Part shown: positions 28,194 to 36,645 of the stretch, one piece after another | Numbering within the stretch: the stretch's first letter is position 1 | Layout: every line of letters begins with the position of its first letter | Origin: an uncultured Clostridia bacterium | GTDB lineage: Bacteria > Bacillota > Clostridia > TANB77 > CAG-508 | Reading direction: 5' to 3' | Assembly (NCBI GenBank): GCA_948502395.1 | Contig: CAOPES010000009.1 | Coordinates: forward strand, 4,613-68,612 | DNA: 64,000 bases | Program-made: the position numbers and the translations under genes | Notes under the pieces: model-generated | Seen by the model: the letters and a program-made list of their open reading frames with translations, nothing else | Told to the model about the DNA's origin: nothing | Database searches by the model: none

Positions 28194-28952
28194 TTAAATT
28201 GCCCCTTCTTTTCTTATTACATCCATAACCGTCTTCTTTAAGATTTCTACATCCAACTTCAAAGAATGTCTAAAATAATACTTCATATCCATTTCAAGAC
28301 GATTAACAAAAGTAGTCTTACTTCTACCACTCGTTTGCCAAAGACCAGTAATACCTGGTTTAACAGAAGTTATGTACTTAAAATACCCATTAATCTCTTC
28401 CTTTTCTTTCGGTAAATATGGTCTTGGACCTACCAAGCTCATCTCACCTTTAAGCACATTTATAAATTGTGGAAATTCGTCAATACTAGATTTTCTAATA
28501 AATCTTCCCACTTTTGTTATTCTTGGATCATCTTTTAACTTTTTATATTCTTTATATTCCTTTCTTGCTTCTTCATTTTCTTCTAAATATTCTTCTAGTT
28601 TTTCATCAGCCCCTACAACCATTGAGCGATATTTATATAATTTAAATATTTTTCCATTTTTTCCAATTCTCTCCTGTGTATAAAAAACTGGTCCTTTATC
28701 TCCTACAATAACATTAGCTATGTAAATTCCAATTGTTAGTGGTATTAATGCCAATATTCCAAACAAGCTCCCCACTATGTCAATCATTCTTTTTAGTACT
28801 TTTTCTAACTTTATAATAAATTTGCTTCTATCAGACAAATTGTTTAATTGCATTAATCCCATTGCAATATGGTTATCTGCAATATACTCTAATTCCCCTT
28901 TTTTGATATTCACTTTTGTTCCCCCTAAATATAAACAAATTATTTTATTCAT
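28194..28952 (-). CDS. Initiating sugar transferase (undecaprenyl-phosphate sugar-1-phosphate transferase)
   Basis: 252 residues. An unusual cytoplasmic N-terminal extension of about 45 residues precedes a single membrane helix (about 60-85) and the bacterial sugar transferase core: KLYKYRSMVVGADE, DPRITKVGRFIRKSSIDEFP and LVGPRP. It loads the first sugar onto undecaprenyl phosphate. It is the first gene of the capsule operon. Confidence 0.92.
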   Translation of the reverse strand: MNKIICLYLGGTKVNIKKGELEYIADNHIAMGLMQLNNLSDRSKFIIKLEKVLKRMIDIVGSLFGILALIPLTIGIYIANVIVGDKGPVFYTQERIGKNGKIFKLYKYRSMVVGADEKLEEYLEENEEARKEYKEYKKLKDDPRITKVGRFIRKSSIDEFPQFINVLKGEMSLVGPRPYLPKEKEEINGYFKYITSVKPGITGLWQTSGRSKTTFVNRLEMDMKYYFRHSLKLDVEILKKTVMDVIRKEGAI

Positions 28953-28966
28953 ATATATCTACCTGT

Positions 28967-28995
28967 ATTTTATCGCTTTTACTGTTAACTTTCAA
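28967..28995 (-). promoter_or_regulatory. Promoter of the capsule operon
   Basis: TTGAAA (28990-28995), 17 bases, TAAAAT (28967-28972) on the minus strand, only about 15 bases before the first ATG. The leader is therefore very short. Confidence 0.7.
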
Positions 28996-29082
28996 TACCT
29001 TTTTACATATTTTTTATTGCATTATGTCGATAATCTGTTAAATATCGCTTGTAAAGTAGATTTTCCAGCTTAGTTTTTGCAC

Positions 29083-29130
29083 AAAAAAATAGCAGGAAAT
29101 TTTTTCTACTTAAATATTTCCTACTATTTT
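29083..29130 (-). terminator. Intrinsic terminator of glyS
   Basis: The stem 29087-29100 with 29116-29129 has one G-T pair. On the minus strand it is followed by a run of T (29083-29089). It separates glyS from the capsule operon. Confidence 0.8.
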
Positions 29131-29166
29131 CACTAGTTATTTCCATTTTATTTCATTCAATTAGAA

Positions 29167-30549
29167 TTAAAATTCTATTTTCTCTTCAATCCATTTTTCT
29201 ATGTCGTCAATTTTAACTCTAATTTGTTCCATAGTATCTCTATCACGAATAGTAACAGTATCATCTTCCAAAGTATCAAAATCAACAGTAACACAATAAG
29301 GAGTACCAATTTCATCTTCTCTTCTATAACGTTTACCAATAGAACCGGCTTCGTCGTAGTCACACATAAATTTCTTAGATAACTTATCATAAACTTCATT
29401 TGCCTTATCAGACAATTTCTTTGACAATGGCAACACAGCTAATTTATATGGAGCTAATGCTGGATGTAAGTGTAAAACTGTTCTTGTATCTCCTTCTGCA
29501 ATTTCTTGTTCTTCATATGCGTTGCATAAGAATGCTAAAACAACTCTATCTGCTCCTAGTGATGGCTCTATTACATATGGCACGTATTTTTCGTTTGTTT
29601 CTGGATCTTGGTATGATAAATCTTGTTTTGAGTGCTCCATATGACGTCCTAAATCGTAATCTGTTCTGTCAGCAATTCCCCATAATTCTCCCCAACCAAA
29701 TGGGAATGCAAATTCGATATCTGTTGTTGCTTTACTGTAAAATACTAATTCATCTTTATCGTGGTCTCTTAGACGGATATTTTCTTTTTTCATTCCTAAA
29801 TCTAATAACCATTTTTCACAATAATCTTTCCAATATTTGAACCATTCTAAATCTGTTCCTGGTTTGCAGAAAAATTCTAGTTCCATTTGTTCAAATTCAC
29901 GTGTTCTAAATGTAAAGTTTCCTGGTGTTATTTCATTTCTAAATGCTTTTCCTATTTGGGCTATTCCCATTGGTATTTTCTTTCTTGATGTTCTTATTAC
30001 ATTTTTAAAGTCTACAAATATTCCTTGTGCTGTTTCAGGTCTTAAAAAGATCTCTGATGTTGAATCTTCTGTTACTCCTTGGAATGTTTTAAACATTAAG
30101 TTGAATTTTCTTATTCCTGTAAAGTTTGTTTTTCCACAGCTTGGGCAAGGTATTTTGTTTTCACTTATAAAATTTGATAATGCTTCGTCACTCATTCCGT
30201 CTGCTATCATATCTTTTCCTTGTTCATGTGCCCATTCTTCTATAAGTTTGTCTGCTCTATGTCTTGTTTTACACTCTTTACAGTCAATTAGTGGATCTGA
30301 GAAACCACCAACATGTCCTGATGCTACCCATGTTTCTGGGTTCATTAATATGGCTGCATCTAACCCTACTACATTTTTTTGTTCTTGTATAAATTTCTTT
30401 CTCCATGCATTTTTAACATTGTTTTTTATTTCGTTTCCTAGTGGTCCATAGTCCCAAGTATTGGCTAATCCTCCATATATTTCTGAACCTGGGTAAATAA
30501 TTCCCCTTCCTTTACACAACGCTACTAGCGTATCCATTGATTTTAACAT
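29167..30549 (-). CDS. glyS: Glycyl-tRNA synthetase, alpha2 (single-chain) type
   Basis: 460 residues. Class II core: motif region YGPLGNEIKNNVKNAWRKKF, the zinc-binding-like CKECKTRHRADKL and CPSCGKTNF, PETAQGIFVDFKNV and IGKAFRNEITPGNF (motif 2), and the C-terminal anticodon-binding domain from about 355 (LAPYKLAVLPLSKKL). The start has AAGGAGG. It is controlled by the upstream T-box leader. Confidence 0.95.
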   Translation of the reverse strand: MLKSMDTLVALCKGRGIIYPGSEIYGGLANTWDYGPLGNEIKNNVKNAWRKKFIQEQKNVVGLDAAILMNPETWVASGHVGGFSDPLIDCKECKTRHRADKLIEEWAHEQGKDMIADGMSDEALSNFISENKIPCPSCGKTNFTGIRKFNLMFKTFQGVTEDSTSEIFLRPETAQGIFVDFKNVIRTSRKKIPMGIAQIGKAFRNEITPGNFTFRTREFEQMELEFFCKPGTDLEWFKYWKDYCEKWLLDLGMKKENIRLRDHDKDELVFYSKATTDIEFAFPFGWGELWGIADRTDYDLGRHMEHSKQDLSYQDPETNEKYVPYVIEPSLGADRVVLAFLCNAYEEQEIAEGDTRTVLHLHPALAPYKLAVLPLSKKLSDKANEVYDKLSKKFMCDYDEAGSIGKRYRREDEIGTPYCVTVDFDTLEDDTVTIRDRDTMEQIRVKIDDIEKWIEEKIEF

Positions 30550-30570
30550 AAATATTCCTCCTTTTTATTT

Positions 30571-30603
30571 GGGTGTTTTTGGGGACAGTCCTTAAAAACA
30601 TCT
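30571..30603 (+). repeat. GGGGAC palindrome between T-box and glyS
   Basis: GGGTGTTTTT, loop GGGGACAGTCCTT, right arm AAAAACATCT. Two positions in the right arm have changed to T, which leaves G-U pairs in RNA, so the hairpin can still form. It lies between the T-box terminator and the glyS ribosome-binding site. Confidence 0.8.
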
Positions 30604-30654
30604 CCTTTTATTTTTAGGCCGTCTATTTTTTGCCTTTTCTTTGACTTGTCTCAA

Positions 30655-30850
30655 TAAAATCATAAAAGACTTTCAACTCTAGCCTAATAGCTAGGGACGA
30701 AAGTCTTTTCCGCGTTTCCACCCTAATTCTTAAAATGTTTTTTCACATTTTAAGCACCTTAATTTCTTTTTTATTACTCCAAAGCTCCCCACGCTTGTTT
30801 ATTACAAGTTTTCCACCGTCACTTGCTCTCTATTAATAAAGTTTTGCGCT
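30655..30850 (-). promoter_or_regulatory. T-box riboswitch leader of glyS
   Basis: On the minus strand the T-box sequence AGGGTGGAAACGCGG lies at 30710-30724. It is followed by a terminator stem in which AAAAGACTTTC pairs with GAAAGTCTTTT (about 30665-30709). Upstream are smaller hairpins consistent with stem I and stem III. Glycine specificity is inferred from the downstream gene; I could not fix the specifier codon. Confidence 0.82.
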
Positions 30851-30932
30851 TTTTCTTTTTCACAGTAATTTATTTTGTTGCATATATTTTATTACCACAT
30901 TTAAAAAAAGTCAATATTTTTTGTTAAAATTG

Positions 30933-30961
30933 TTGCCATTTTTATTTTTTTATGCTATTAT
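30933..30961 (+). promoter_or_regulatory. Promoter of the tRNA-Trp gene
   Basis: TTGCCA (30933-30938), 17 bases, TATTAT (30956-30961), about 22 bases before the tRNA. Confidence 0.65.
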
Positions 30962-30983
30962 ATTAATTGTGTTTAACTTATGT

Positions 30984-31058
30984 AGGGGTATAGTGTCAAT
31001 GGTAGCACATCGGTCTCCAAAACCGCCTGTGAGGGTTCGAGTCCTTCTACCCCTGCCA
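30984..31058 (+). tRNA. tRNA-Trp, anticodon CCA
   Basis: A complete cloverleaf. Acceptor AGGGGTA pairs with TACCCCT, then discriminator G and an encoded CCA. The D-arm region contains AATGGTAG, the anticodon loop is CTCCAAA (anticodon CCA, reads UGG), and the T-loop is GGTTCGAGTCC. It is the only tRNA in the window, so it gives no information on which tRNA reads CGG, apart from showing a normal tryptophan anticodon. Confidence 0.96.
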
Positions 31059-31070
31059 ATAACAAAGCAA

Positions 31071-31102
31071 AACTTGATACTATACTTGTATCAAGTTTTT
31101 TT
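31071..31102 (+). terminator. Terminator of tRNA-Trp
   Basis: AACTTGATAC (31071-31080) pairs with GTATCAAGTT (31088-31097), followed by a T run. Confidence 0.88.
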
Positions 31103-31168
31103 GTATATCTCTGCATTAATATTTTAAATAAATCTTTTTATCTTTTTTAGTCTACAAATTTATCGGAG

Positions 31169-31766
31169 GTGATTTTTATAAACAAATTTTTAAAATTTTC
31201 AAGCATTTTAATTATTATATTTGTACTATTTATATCAATATTTTTCATTCCAACTCTAAGTTCACGGAAATCTATCAAACTCTGAACAATTAGATTCTGA
31301 AATTATCAATTTCAACCCCCATGGCTTTGTTTGGCCAATTCCTGGTTATAGTCGAATTAGTTCCCCTTTTGGAAAACGTGTTGCGCCAACTTCACGGTGC
31401 TGCTACTTCACACACTGGAATTGATATTCCTGCTCCACCTGGTAGCAAGTTTATTGCTGTTGCTGATGGTGAGATTACTTTTTGTGCCTTTCTTGGCGGT
31501 GGTGGTTATACTATTACTCTTTCTTTTGATAATTTCAAAGCAACTTATTGTCATTGTGACCCTAATTTTATTGTTCAGGTTGGTACTAGGGTTAAACAAG
31601 GGCAGGTTATTCGGATGTGTTGGTCCTAAAAATGTTTATGGTGTGCCACGGTAATCAATATCATGATGAGAATGGTTTGCCTACTAATGGTGCTACTACT
31701 GGTCCACATTTGCATTTTGGTATTCGTATTGATAATAAATATAAAAACCCCTTAGATTTCTTTTAA
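31169..31766 (+). CDS. M23 family metallopeptidase with four CGG +1 frame breaks
   Basis: Cell-wall endopeptidase of the LytM type. Reading straight gives only fragments. Skipping the C of in-frame CGG at 31265, 31395, 31612 and 31649 gives a continuous 197-residue protein with an N-terminal membrane segment (about 7-29), WPIPGYSRISSPFGKRVAP, SHTGIDIPAPPGS (zinc His and Asp) and a final GPHLHFGIRI (HxH). The start is uncertain: GGAGGTGAT lies at 31165-31173, with GTG at 31169 and a better spaced ATA at 31178 (IN KFLKF); no ATG is available. The four phases agree exactly with the final stop. The stop codon overlaps the convergent gene's stop in TTAA. Confidence 0.85.
31265..31267 (+). other. 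CGG +1 site 1 in the M23 gene
   Basis: AGT TCA CGG A; skipping C gives GGA AAT CTA TCA AAC (GNLSN). Read in frame, a TAG follows seven codons later. Confidence 0.8.
31395..31397 (+). other. CGG +1 site 2 in the M23 gene
   Basis: ACT TCA CGG T; skipping C gives GGT GCT GCT ACT TCA CAC ACT GGA ATT GAT, restoring the zinc-binding HTGID segment. Confidence 0.87.
31612..31614 (+). other. CGG +1 site 3 in the M23 gene
   Basis: GTT ATT CGG A; skipping C gives GGA TGT GTT GGT (GCVG). Read in frame it stops after RMCWS. Confidence 0.85.
31649..31651 (+). other. CGG +1 site 4 in the M23 gene
   Basis: GTG CCA CGG T; skipping C gives GGT AAT CAA TAT CAT and leads into the HLHFGI motif. Read in frame the next codon is TAA. 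Confidence 0.87.
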
Positions 31767-33004
31767 GTCTTTTTTAAAGTTAATACACCAATATTATCTT
31801 TAAACATTGTCTTTATCTCTTCCTTTTTAATTTTTCCTTTTAAAAAATTCTCAAATATTTGTAAGAATATTCTTGTATCTATTATTAGCGTATTATTAGC
31901 TTTAGCTATCTTTTCTATTCTTTCCTTTATCTCAGATCTTTCATCTATCCTTTTATTTCTTTCATATGCCACTACAAATAAACATTTAGCATTTTCAACA
32001 ATATTTTGTTCTTCCAACTTATCTTGATAAATTATTAGATGATTATAAGCATCAGAAATATTATTTCCTGAAATTTCTTTATTTAATCCTTTTGTTTCAA
32101 TAACAAAGGTGACATCTTCTAACTTTATTAAGCCATCTTCTTCATACACATCTTCAAAATCTGACATATCGTATTCAAATATTTCTGAAAGCATTTTGTT
32201 TACTTGGTCTGAAAGTACTTCTCCACTTTCATATAAGATAGACTTGTATTCTAAGTTTTTATTTAAAGTCTCTTCAATAGCTTTCTTTTCTTCTTTAATT
32301 TTATCTATTTGTCTGTCAATTTCCGCAATATCTTCCTCACATTTTTTATCTGTATAAAATTCTATTTCTTTTATCCAATCTGGTGCTTCTGTTTTTTTAT
32401 CAAAACAGCTTGGAAATACAATTTTTAACAAGTCAATCATATTCTCTTCATTTTCTATTTCCAATGTTGTTATTATTGCCTTACCATTCTTTATAGCCAC
32501 AATATCATTTTTATTTTCTGCTGTCAAAACTATATCTTCGTCGGATACACTAATAAAACTAAAATCTGCGGAGATTCTTTCTCTATTTATATTGGTATAG
32601 TTTCTCCCAAAATCAATTCTTACTTGGTTCATGGAAATCAAATTAGAGTTTATTATTCCAATAAAATCATATCTCATATCCTTTATTTTTATATTTTTCA
32701 TGTATTTTTTCCACTTTCCATCATAAGCATAATAATAGTAAAAATTTATATTTTGTGGAAATAAAATAATTATTTTACTATTTTTACTCTTTCTAATTGC
32801 CGCACTAATACTTAAAAAATCCCTATATTTATTTATACATTTAAATGAATTCTCTTTGTTATACCATAATCCGTTTCCTGATATATCAATAACTGTAATA
32901 TCATAATTATCAAATGATTGAAAACAATCTATTTCAGATATTGTAAAATTCTTTTTTGAATAATCTTTGTATTTGCTTGTATCATTACTAATTATTTGTA
33001 TCAT
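31763..33004 (-). CDS. Unknown protein with coiled coil and PD-(D/E)XK-like C-terminal domain
   Basis: 413 residues. The first 200 have no recognised domain but look like a globular beta-rich region (YDITVIDISGNGLWYN, then an SADFSFISVSDEDIVLTAE stretch). A Lys/Glu-rich coiled coil lies at about 210-250. From about 285 the sequence DVTFVIETKGLNKEISGN fits the catalytic strand of PD-(D/E)XK nucleases, followed by LFVVAYERNKR and TLIIDTRIFLQIF. Partner and target are unknown; a DNA-defence or mobile-element role is possible. GGAGG precedes the ATG. Confidence 0.55.
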   Translation of the reverse strand: MIQIISNDTSKYKDYSKKNFTISEIDCFQSFDNYDITVIDISGNGLWYNKENSFKCINKYRDFLSISAAIRKSKNSKIIILFPQNINFYYYYAYDGKWKKYMKNIKIKDMRYDFIGIINSNLISMNQVRIDFGRNYTNINRERISADFSFISVSDEDIVLTAENKNDIVAIKNGKAIITTLEIENEENMIDLLKIVFPSCFDKKTEAPDWIKEIEFYTDKKCEEDIAEIDRQIDKIKEEKKAIEETLNKNLEYKSILYESGEVLSDQVNKMLSEIFEYDMSDFEDVYEEDGLIKLEDVTFVIETKGLNKEISGNNISDAYNHLIIYQDKLEEQNIVENAKCLFVVAYERNKRIDERSEIKERIEKIAKANNTLIIDTRIFLQIFENFLKGKIKKEEIKTMFKDNIGVLTLKKT

Positions 33005-33007
33005 TGC

Positions 33008-33304
33008 TTATTCCTCCTTATTATTTTCCCTTAATTTCTTTGTAGCTTGGTCCTTTAATTTTTTTGTTTTCCCATCAGCAGCCTTCATCTTCAACTGCAC
33101 GATATTTTCGTGCAATTGACTGCCTTCTTGTTTTAATTTTCTTTTCAAATCACTCCAATAGTTTCTTGGAATATTACTATTAGTCAAAGCTCCAACAACA
33201 TCAACAACACTAAAAGAGTATTCTTCTTTTTCACTATCCCAAACACTTCTTATTTCGTTATCTTCAAAAAGATTAGAAATCGTTTTTAATCTATTGTTTT
33301 CCAT
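33008..33304 (-). CDS. Truncated Bro-N (phage antirepressor-like) protein
   Basis: 98 residues matching only the N-terminal Bro-N domain: IRSVWDSEKEEYSFSVVDVV, then ALTNSNIPRNYWSDLKRKL and LKMKAADGKTKK. Full-length members continue after this point. Here a Lys-rich tail and stop codon end it, three bases before the next gene. It probably derives from a prophage or mobile element and may be co-transcribed with the nuclease-like gene. Confidence 0.65.
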   Translation of the reverse strand: MENNRLKTISNLFEDNEIRSVWDSEKEEYSFSVVDVVGALTNSNIPRNYWSDLKRKLKQEGSQLHENIVQLKMKAADGKTKKLKDQATKKLRENNKEE

Positions 33305-33395
33305 TTAGGCATCATTCCTTTATAAATTTATTGTCACCCATAAATTATACTAAAAATATACATTTTTTTCAATAAAAAAACTTCTAAACTGCATA

Positions 33396-33428
33396 AAAGC
33401 GATAAAACTTTTTCAGTCTTATCGCTTT
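33396..33428 (-). terminator. Hairpin downstream of the zinc-ribbon gene
   Basis: AAAGCGATAA (33396-33405) pairs perfectly with TTATCGCTTT (33419-33428). The T run on the minus strand is short, so terminator strength is uncertain. Confidence 0.5.
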
Positions 33429-33478
33429 CATATTTTTAACTTTATTAAACTATTACGAAATTATAATTCGAAAACAAG

Positions 33479-33530
33479 ATGTGTCCCAAAATGGACAAAA
33501 TGTCCAAAAGGAAACGTCCCTAATGGACAT
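33479..33530 (-). repeat. GGGGAC-type palindrome, TGTCCA-arm
   Basis: GATGTGTCCCAAAATGGACA, then AAATGTCCAAAAGGAAACG and TCCCTAATGGACA. It is nearly identical to 9163-9215 and abuts the stop codon of the next gene. Confidence 0.85.
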
Positions 33531-34004
33531 TTACATATCGTCATCTTCGTCATTGTCTTCGCAACCATGACAACCGTGGCAACTTCCATTACAGCCATCA
33601 TGTTCAGGTTCATCATCTACATTTCCTGTCCAGTCAAGCTCTATTACATTATTGCATTCTGGGCATTCCACTTCTGTTTTATTTTCATCCACATCAATAA
33701 TAAATTCATTTTCACAATATGGACAAACTATTTCAAAGTCAAAACCTTCTTCTGCATATATATCTTTTTCAATATTGTCTATTATGCCTTGCATTTTTGA
33801 CATTTTTTCTTCTATTTCATTTTGTCTTTCTTCTAATTGTTCTATTTCTTCTTTTCTGTAATTTGCTATATCATCTACTTTTTCTACGATTACATCTACA
33901 AAACTTGAAAGTCTTTTTTTGATGTATTCTAAATCTTCTTTATTTTTTATATTTTTTTCAATGTCATCTAAAAAACTTTTGTATTCGTTTTTTATACTTC
34001 CCAT
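33531..34004 (-). CDS. CD1247-type zinc-ribbon protein
   Basis: 157 residues: an N-terminal helical/coiled-coil half (about 5-75), then a C4 zinc ribbon (CPYCENEFIID and CPECNNVIELDW), and a Cys/His/Asp-rich tail (CNGSCHGCHGCED) that may bind more metal. The family is common in Clostridia next to efp and has no assigned function. It lies 16 bases downstream of efp. Confidence 0.75.
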   Translation of the reverse strand: MGSIKNEYKSFLDDIEKNIKNKEDLEYIKKRLSSFVDVIVEKVDDIANYRKEEIEQLEERQNEIEEKMSKMQGIIDNIEKDIYAEEGFDFEIVCPYCENEFIIDVDENKTEVECPECNNVIELDWTGNVDDEPEHDGCNGSCHGCHGCEDNDEDDDM

Positions 34005-34020
34005 TCGTCAATCACCTTTC

Positions 34021-34587
34021 TTAAACTCTTTCCATGTATTCGCATGTTCTTGTGTCTATTTTTAATATATCACCGATATTTACGAATAATGGTACTTGGA
34101 TTTCTAAACCTGTTTCTAGTTTTGCTGGTTTTCCTGATGTTGTTGTTGTATTTCCACTAAATCCCGGTTCAGTGTATGTAACTTCTAATTCAACAAATGT
34201 AGGTGGTTCTACTGCAAATGTATTTCCTTTATATGATAATATTGTTACTTCCATATTTTCTTTTAAGTATTTTAAGCAATCCCCTAATTGTTCTTTGTTT
34301 AGTGGCATTTGGTCATATGTTTCATTATCCATAAAGTAATATAAATCTCCGTCATTATATAAGTATTGCATTACTTTCTTTTCGATTTCTGCTGCTGGAT
34401 ATTTGTCTGATGGATTGAATGTTTTTTCTAATGTTGCTCCAGTAATAACGTTTTTTAATTTTGTTCTTACAAATGCTGACCCCTTTCCTGGTTTAACATG
34501 TTGAAATTCTACTATTCTATATACATTTCCCTCCATTTCAAATGTTGTTCCATTTCTAAAATCTCCTGCTGAGTATACTGATGCCAT
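34021..34587 (-). CDS. efp: Translation elongation factor P
   Basis: 188 residues. KOW-like domain I starts MASVYSAGDFRNG, with the loop HVKPGKGSAF (modifiable Lys near position 35). Two OB domains follow, and the C-terminal signature GDILKIDTRTCEYMERV ends the protein. It relieves stalling at polyproline. ATG 34587 has AAAGGAG upstream; the longer in-frame reading is not supported. Confidence 0.96.
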   Translation of the reverse strand: MASVYSAGDFRNGTTFEMEGNVYRIVEFQHVKPGKGSAFVRTKLKNVITGATLEKTFNPSDKYPAAEIEKKVMQYLYNDGDLYYFMDNETYDQMPLNKEQLGDCLKYLKENMEVTILSYKGNTFAVEPPTFVELEVTYTEPGFSGNTTTTSGKPAKLETGLEIQVPLFVNIGDILKIDTRTCEYMERV

Positions 34588-34712
34588 ATTTATTTCTCCT
34601 TTCAATTTTTATCTCTTTTTATTATTAACTTTAACTATTTTACTACATATTTCCAGAAAAATCAAGTATTATAAATCTATATCTTTACTTAAAAGTGAAG
34701 TTATATATTTTT

Positions 34713-35771
34713 TTATATTATAATATAATTTTTCTCAGATTTAGTCAAACTTATACAACCAAATTTTGTAATTTGAACCGTATCCTCAATACGAACCCCA
34801 AACTTACCAGGAATATAAATACCCGGTTCGTCAGTAACCACCATATTCTCTCTAAGTTGAGCATCAGAGCGATAACTAACATAAGGAGCCTCATGAATTT
34901 CCATACCAAGGCCATGACCCAAACTATGAATTAAGCTATGACCATTCAACTTAAAATCATTTTCAACCATTTTAGTTAGTAACCTAGTACTTGAACCATC
35001 CTTCATTTCATCCAAAGTTTGAACTTGATTTTTCAAAACCAAATCATACACAGGTTTTATCATCTCTGGCACACTACCAACAAAAAATGTTCTTGTCATA
35101 TCAGAGCAATATCCATTTACCTTACAGCCCATATCTATTGTTATAATATCCTGCTCCTGTATTTTTCTGTCAGTTGGCACTGCGTGTGGTTTTGATGTAT
35201 TTTCTCCTGATGCAACAATTGTATCAAAGGCTAAGCCGTCTGTCCTTCTTTTAAAATATTCTTCTATTTCTTCCGCAATTTGCTTTTCTGTCATTCCTGG
35301 TCTTACATATGACAAAATATAGCTAAAGCAATCGTCTGTTATCTCACAAGCTTTTTGTATATTGCTTATTTCTTCTTTGTCCTTTATCATCCTTTGCTTT
35401 TCTATTATATGCTCTGTTTCTACCAAATTATTAATTTTATATTTTCTTATCAATTCTTTATATCCTGCATATGTCACATAGTTTTCTTCAAATCCTACAT
35501 TTTCACAAAACATAAAGAAATTTTCATAATCATCTTTCGAAACACTATTTATATCATTTACAATTATTTCATCATATAGTGTTAATGTACTATGCACATA
35601 TTCTATATATCTTCCGTCTGTTATATATATGTTTTCTTTTCTAGTAAGCAGTAAAACTCCTTCTGCTTCAATATTTGTTAGGTATTTAATATTTACTGGG
35701 TTTGAAATTATTAGTCCTTGCAAGTCTAAGCTCGACATTGTATTCCTTAGCCATTGTAATTTGGGATTCAT
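34713..35771 (-). CDS. pepP: Xaa-Pro aminopeptidase (M24 family)
   Basis: 352 residues: a creatinase-like N-terminal domain and an M24 pita-bread domain. The two-metal ligands are visible in ITIDMGCKVNGYCSDMTRTF (two Asp), HSLGHGLGMEIHEAP (His), TDEPGIYIPG (Glu) and RIEDTVQI (Glu). It removes N-terminal residues preceding proline. It lies upstream of efp, the usual clostridial order. Confidence 0.93.
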   Translation of the reverse strand: MNPKLQWLRNTMSSLDLQGLIISNPVNIKYLTNIEAEGVLLLTRKENIYITDGRYIEYVHSTLTLYDEIIVNDINSVSKDDYENFFMFCENVGFEENYVTYAGYKELIRKYKINNLVETEHIIEKQRMIKDKEEISNIQKACEITDDCFSYILSYVRPGMTEKQIAEEIEEYFKRRTDGLAFDTIVASGENTSKPHAVPTDRKIQEQDIITIDMGCKVNGYCSDMTRTFFVGSVPEMIKPVYDLVLKNQVQTLDEMKDGSSTRLLTKMVENDFKLNGHSLIHSLGHGLGMEIHEAPYVSYRSDAQLRENMVVTDEPGIYIPGKFGVRIEDTVQITKFGCISLTKSEKNYIII

Positions 35772-35807
35772 TTAAACCATCCTCTCAATTTTTATTTATT
35801 CCATATT

Positions 35808-36560
35808 TTACGCTTTGTACAATCCTAATGTAAATATTTGCATTAGCACTAGTTTTATTTGTTCAAAAGGTATATACATACTAACAAATGTAGCTATTAC
35901 TATAAATGGTCCAAAAGGTATGTATTCATCTGTTTTCTTTATTTTTGATATTAATAAAAATATGCTAAGTATTGCTCCTATTAAGAATGATACCAATGTA
36001 ATTATTATAATATTTTGAAATCCAAAGAATAATCCCAATGCTCCCATTAGCTTAACATCACCAAATCCCATGGCTTCTTTCCCATAGAATAGTCCACCAA
36101 CTAACGTTATTAATAAGAATATTCCGCCACCTGTTAACATTCCAAGTAACATATTAATTGTTATTGCTACATTTGATAGTCCATATAAAAATGCAAAAAT
36201 TATTCCTACTTCAAATATTGTTAAGTTAAGTCTATTTGGTATAATTTGTAGTTTGTAATCTATTACAAATGCAGATAAAAGCATTGGTGTTAAAATTAGA
36301 TATTTTATTAAATCTAAATTTCCTACTATTGTGTTATGTATTCCAAATTTATATACTAATGTAACATATATAATTGCTGTTATTAGCATTAAGATATAAT
36401 TTGGTTTGAAATTCATCTTTCTTTCTGTAAAAAATTCTTTTGAAAATACTTTTTTATAGTCTGGCAACCTTACATTTAACCAAGCTACAAGCTCTCCCAT
36501 AAATAATCCAACTATTGCTGCTACTACATAGTACGCAATATGTACATCATTAAAATACAT
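35808..36560 (-). CDS. Prepilin peptidase (A24 family)
   Basis: 250 residues with 7-8 membrane segments. The two catalytic aspartates lie in FVIDYKLQIIPNRLN and MGFGDVKLMGALG. The Cys4 cytoplasmic domain of full-length PilD is absent. It would process type IV pilin-like precursors, three of which (37185, 45515, 61727) are encoded in this window. Confidence 0.88.
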   Translation of the reverse strand: MYFNDVHIAYYVVAAIVGLFMGELVAWLNVRLPDYKKVFSKEFFTERKMNFKPNYILMLITAIIYVTLVYKFGIHNTIVGNLDLIKYLILTPMLLSAFVIDYKLQIIPNRLNLTIFEVGIIFAFLYGLSNVAITINMLLGMLTGGGIFLLITLVGGLFYGKEAMGFGDVKLMGALGLFFGFQNIIIITLVSFLIGAILSIFLLISKIKKTDEYIPFGPFIVIATFVSMYIPFEQIKLVLMQIFTLGLYKA

Positions 36561-36585
36561 CTTTTATTTCTCCTTTTTTCTACTG

Positions 36586-36638
36586 TGTCCATTGGGGACG
36601 TTTCCTTTTGGACATTTTGTCCATTTTGGGACACATCT
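36586..36638 (+). repeat. GGGGAC palindrome, TGTCCA-arm, inverted relative to 33479
   Basis: TGTCCATTGGGGACGTTTCC, then TTTTGGACATTTTGTCCA and TTTTGGGACACATC. TGTCCA and TGGACA form the arms around GGGGACGTTTCC. Confidence 0.85.
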
Positions 36639-36645
36639 TTGCTTC

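Noticed and set aside
29199..29399. Second minus-strand frame inside glyS, and many T/Leu-rich plus-strand frames opposite minus-strand genes
   Set aside because: Shadows of real genes caused by AT-rich codon use; no ribosome-binding sites or recognisable domains.
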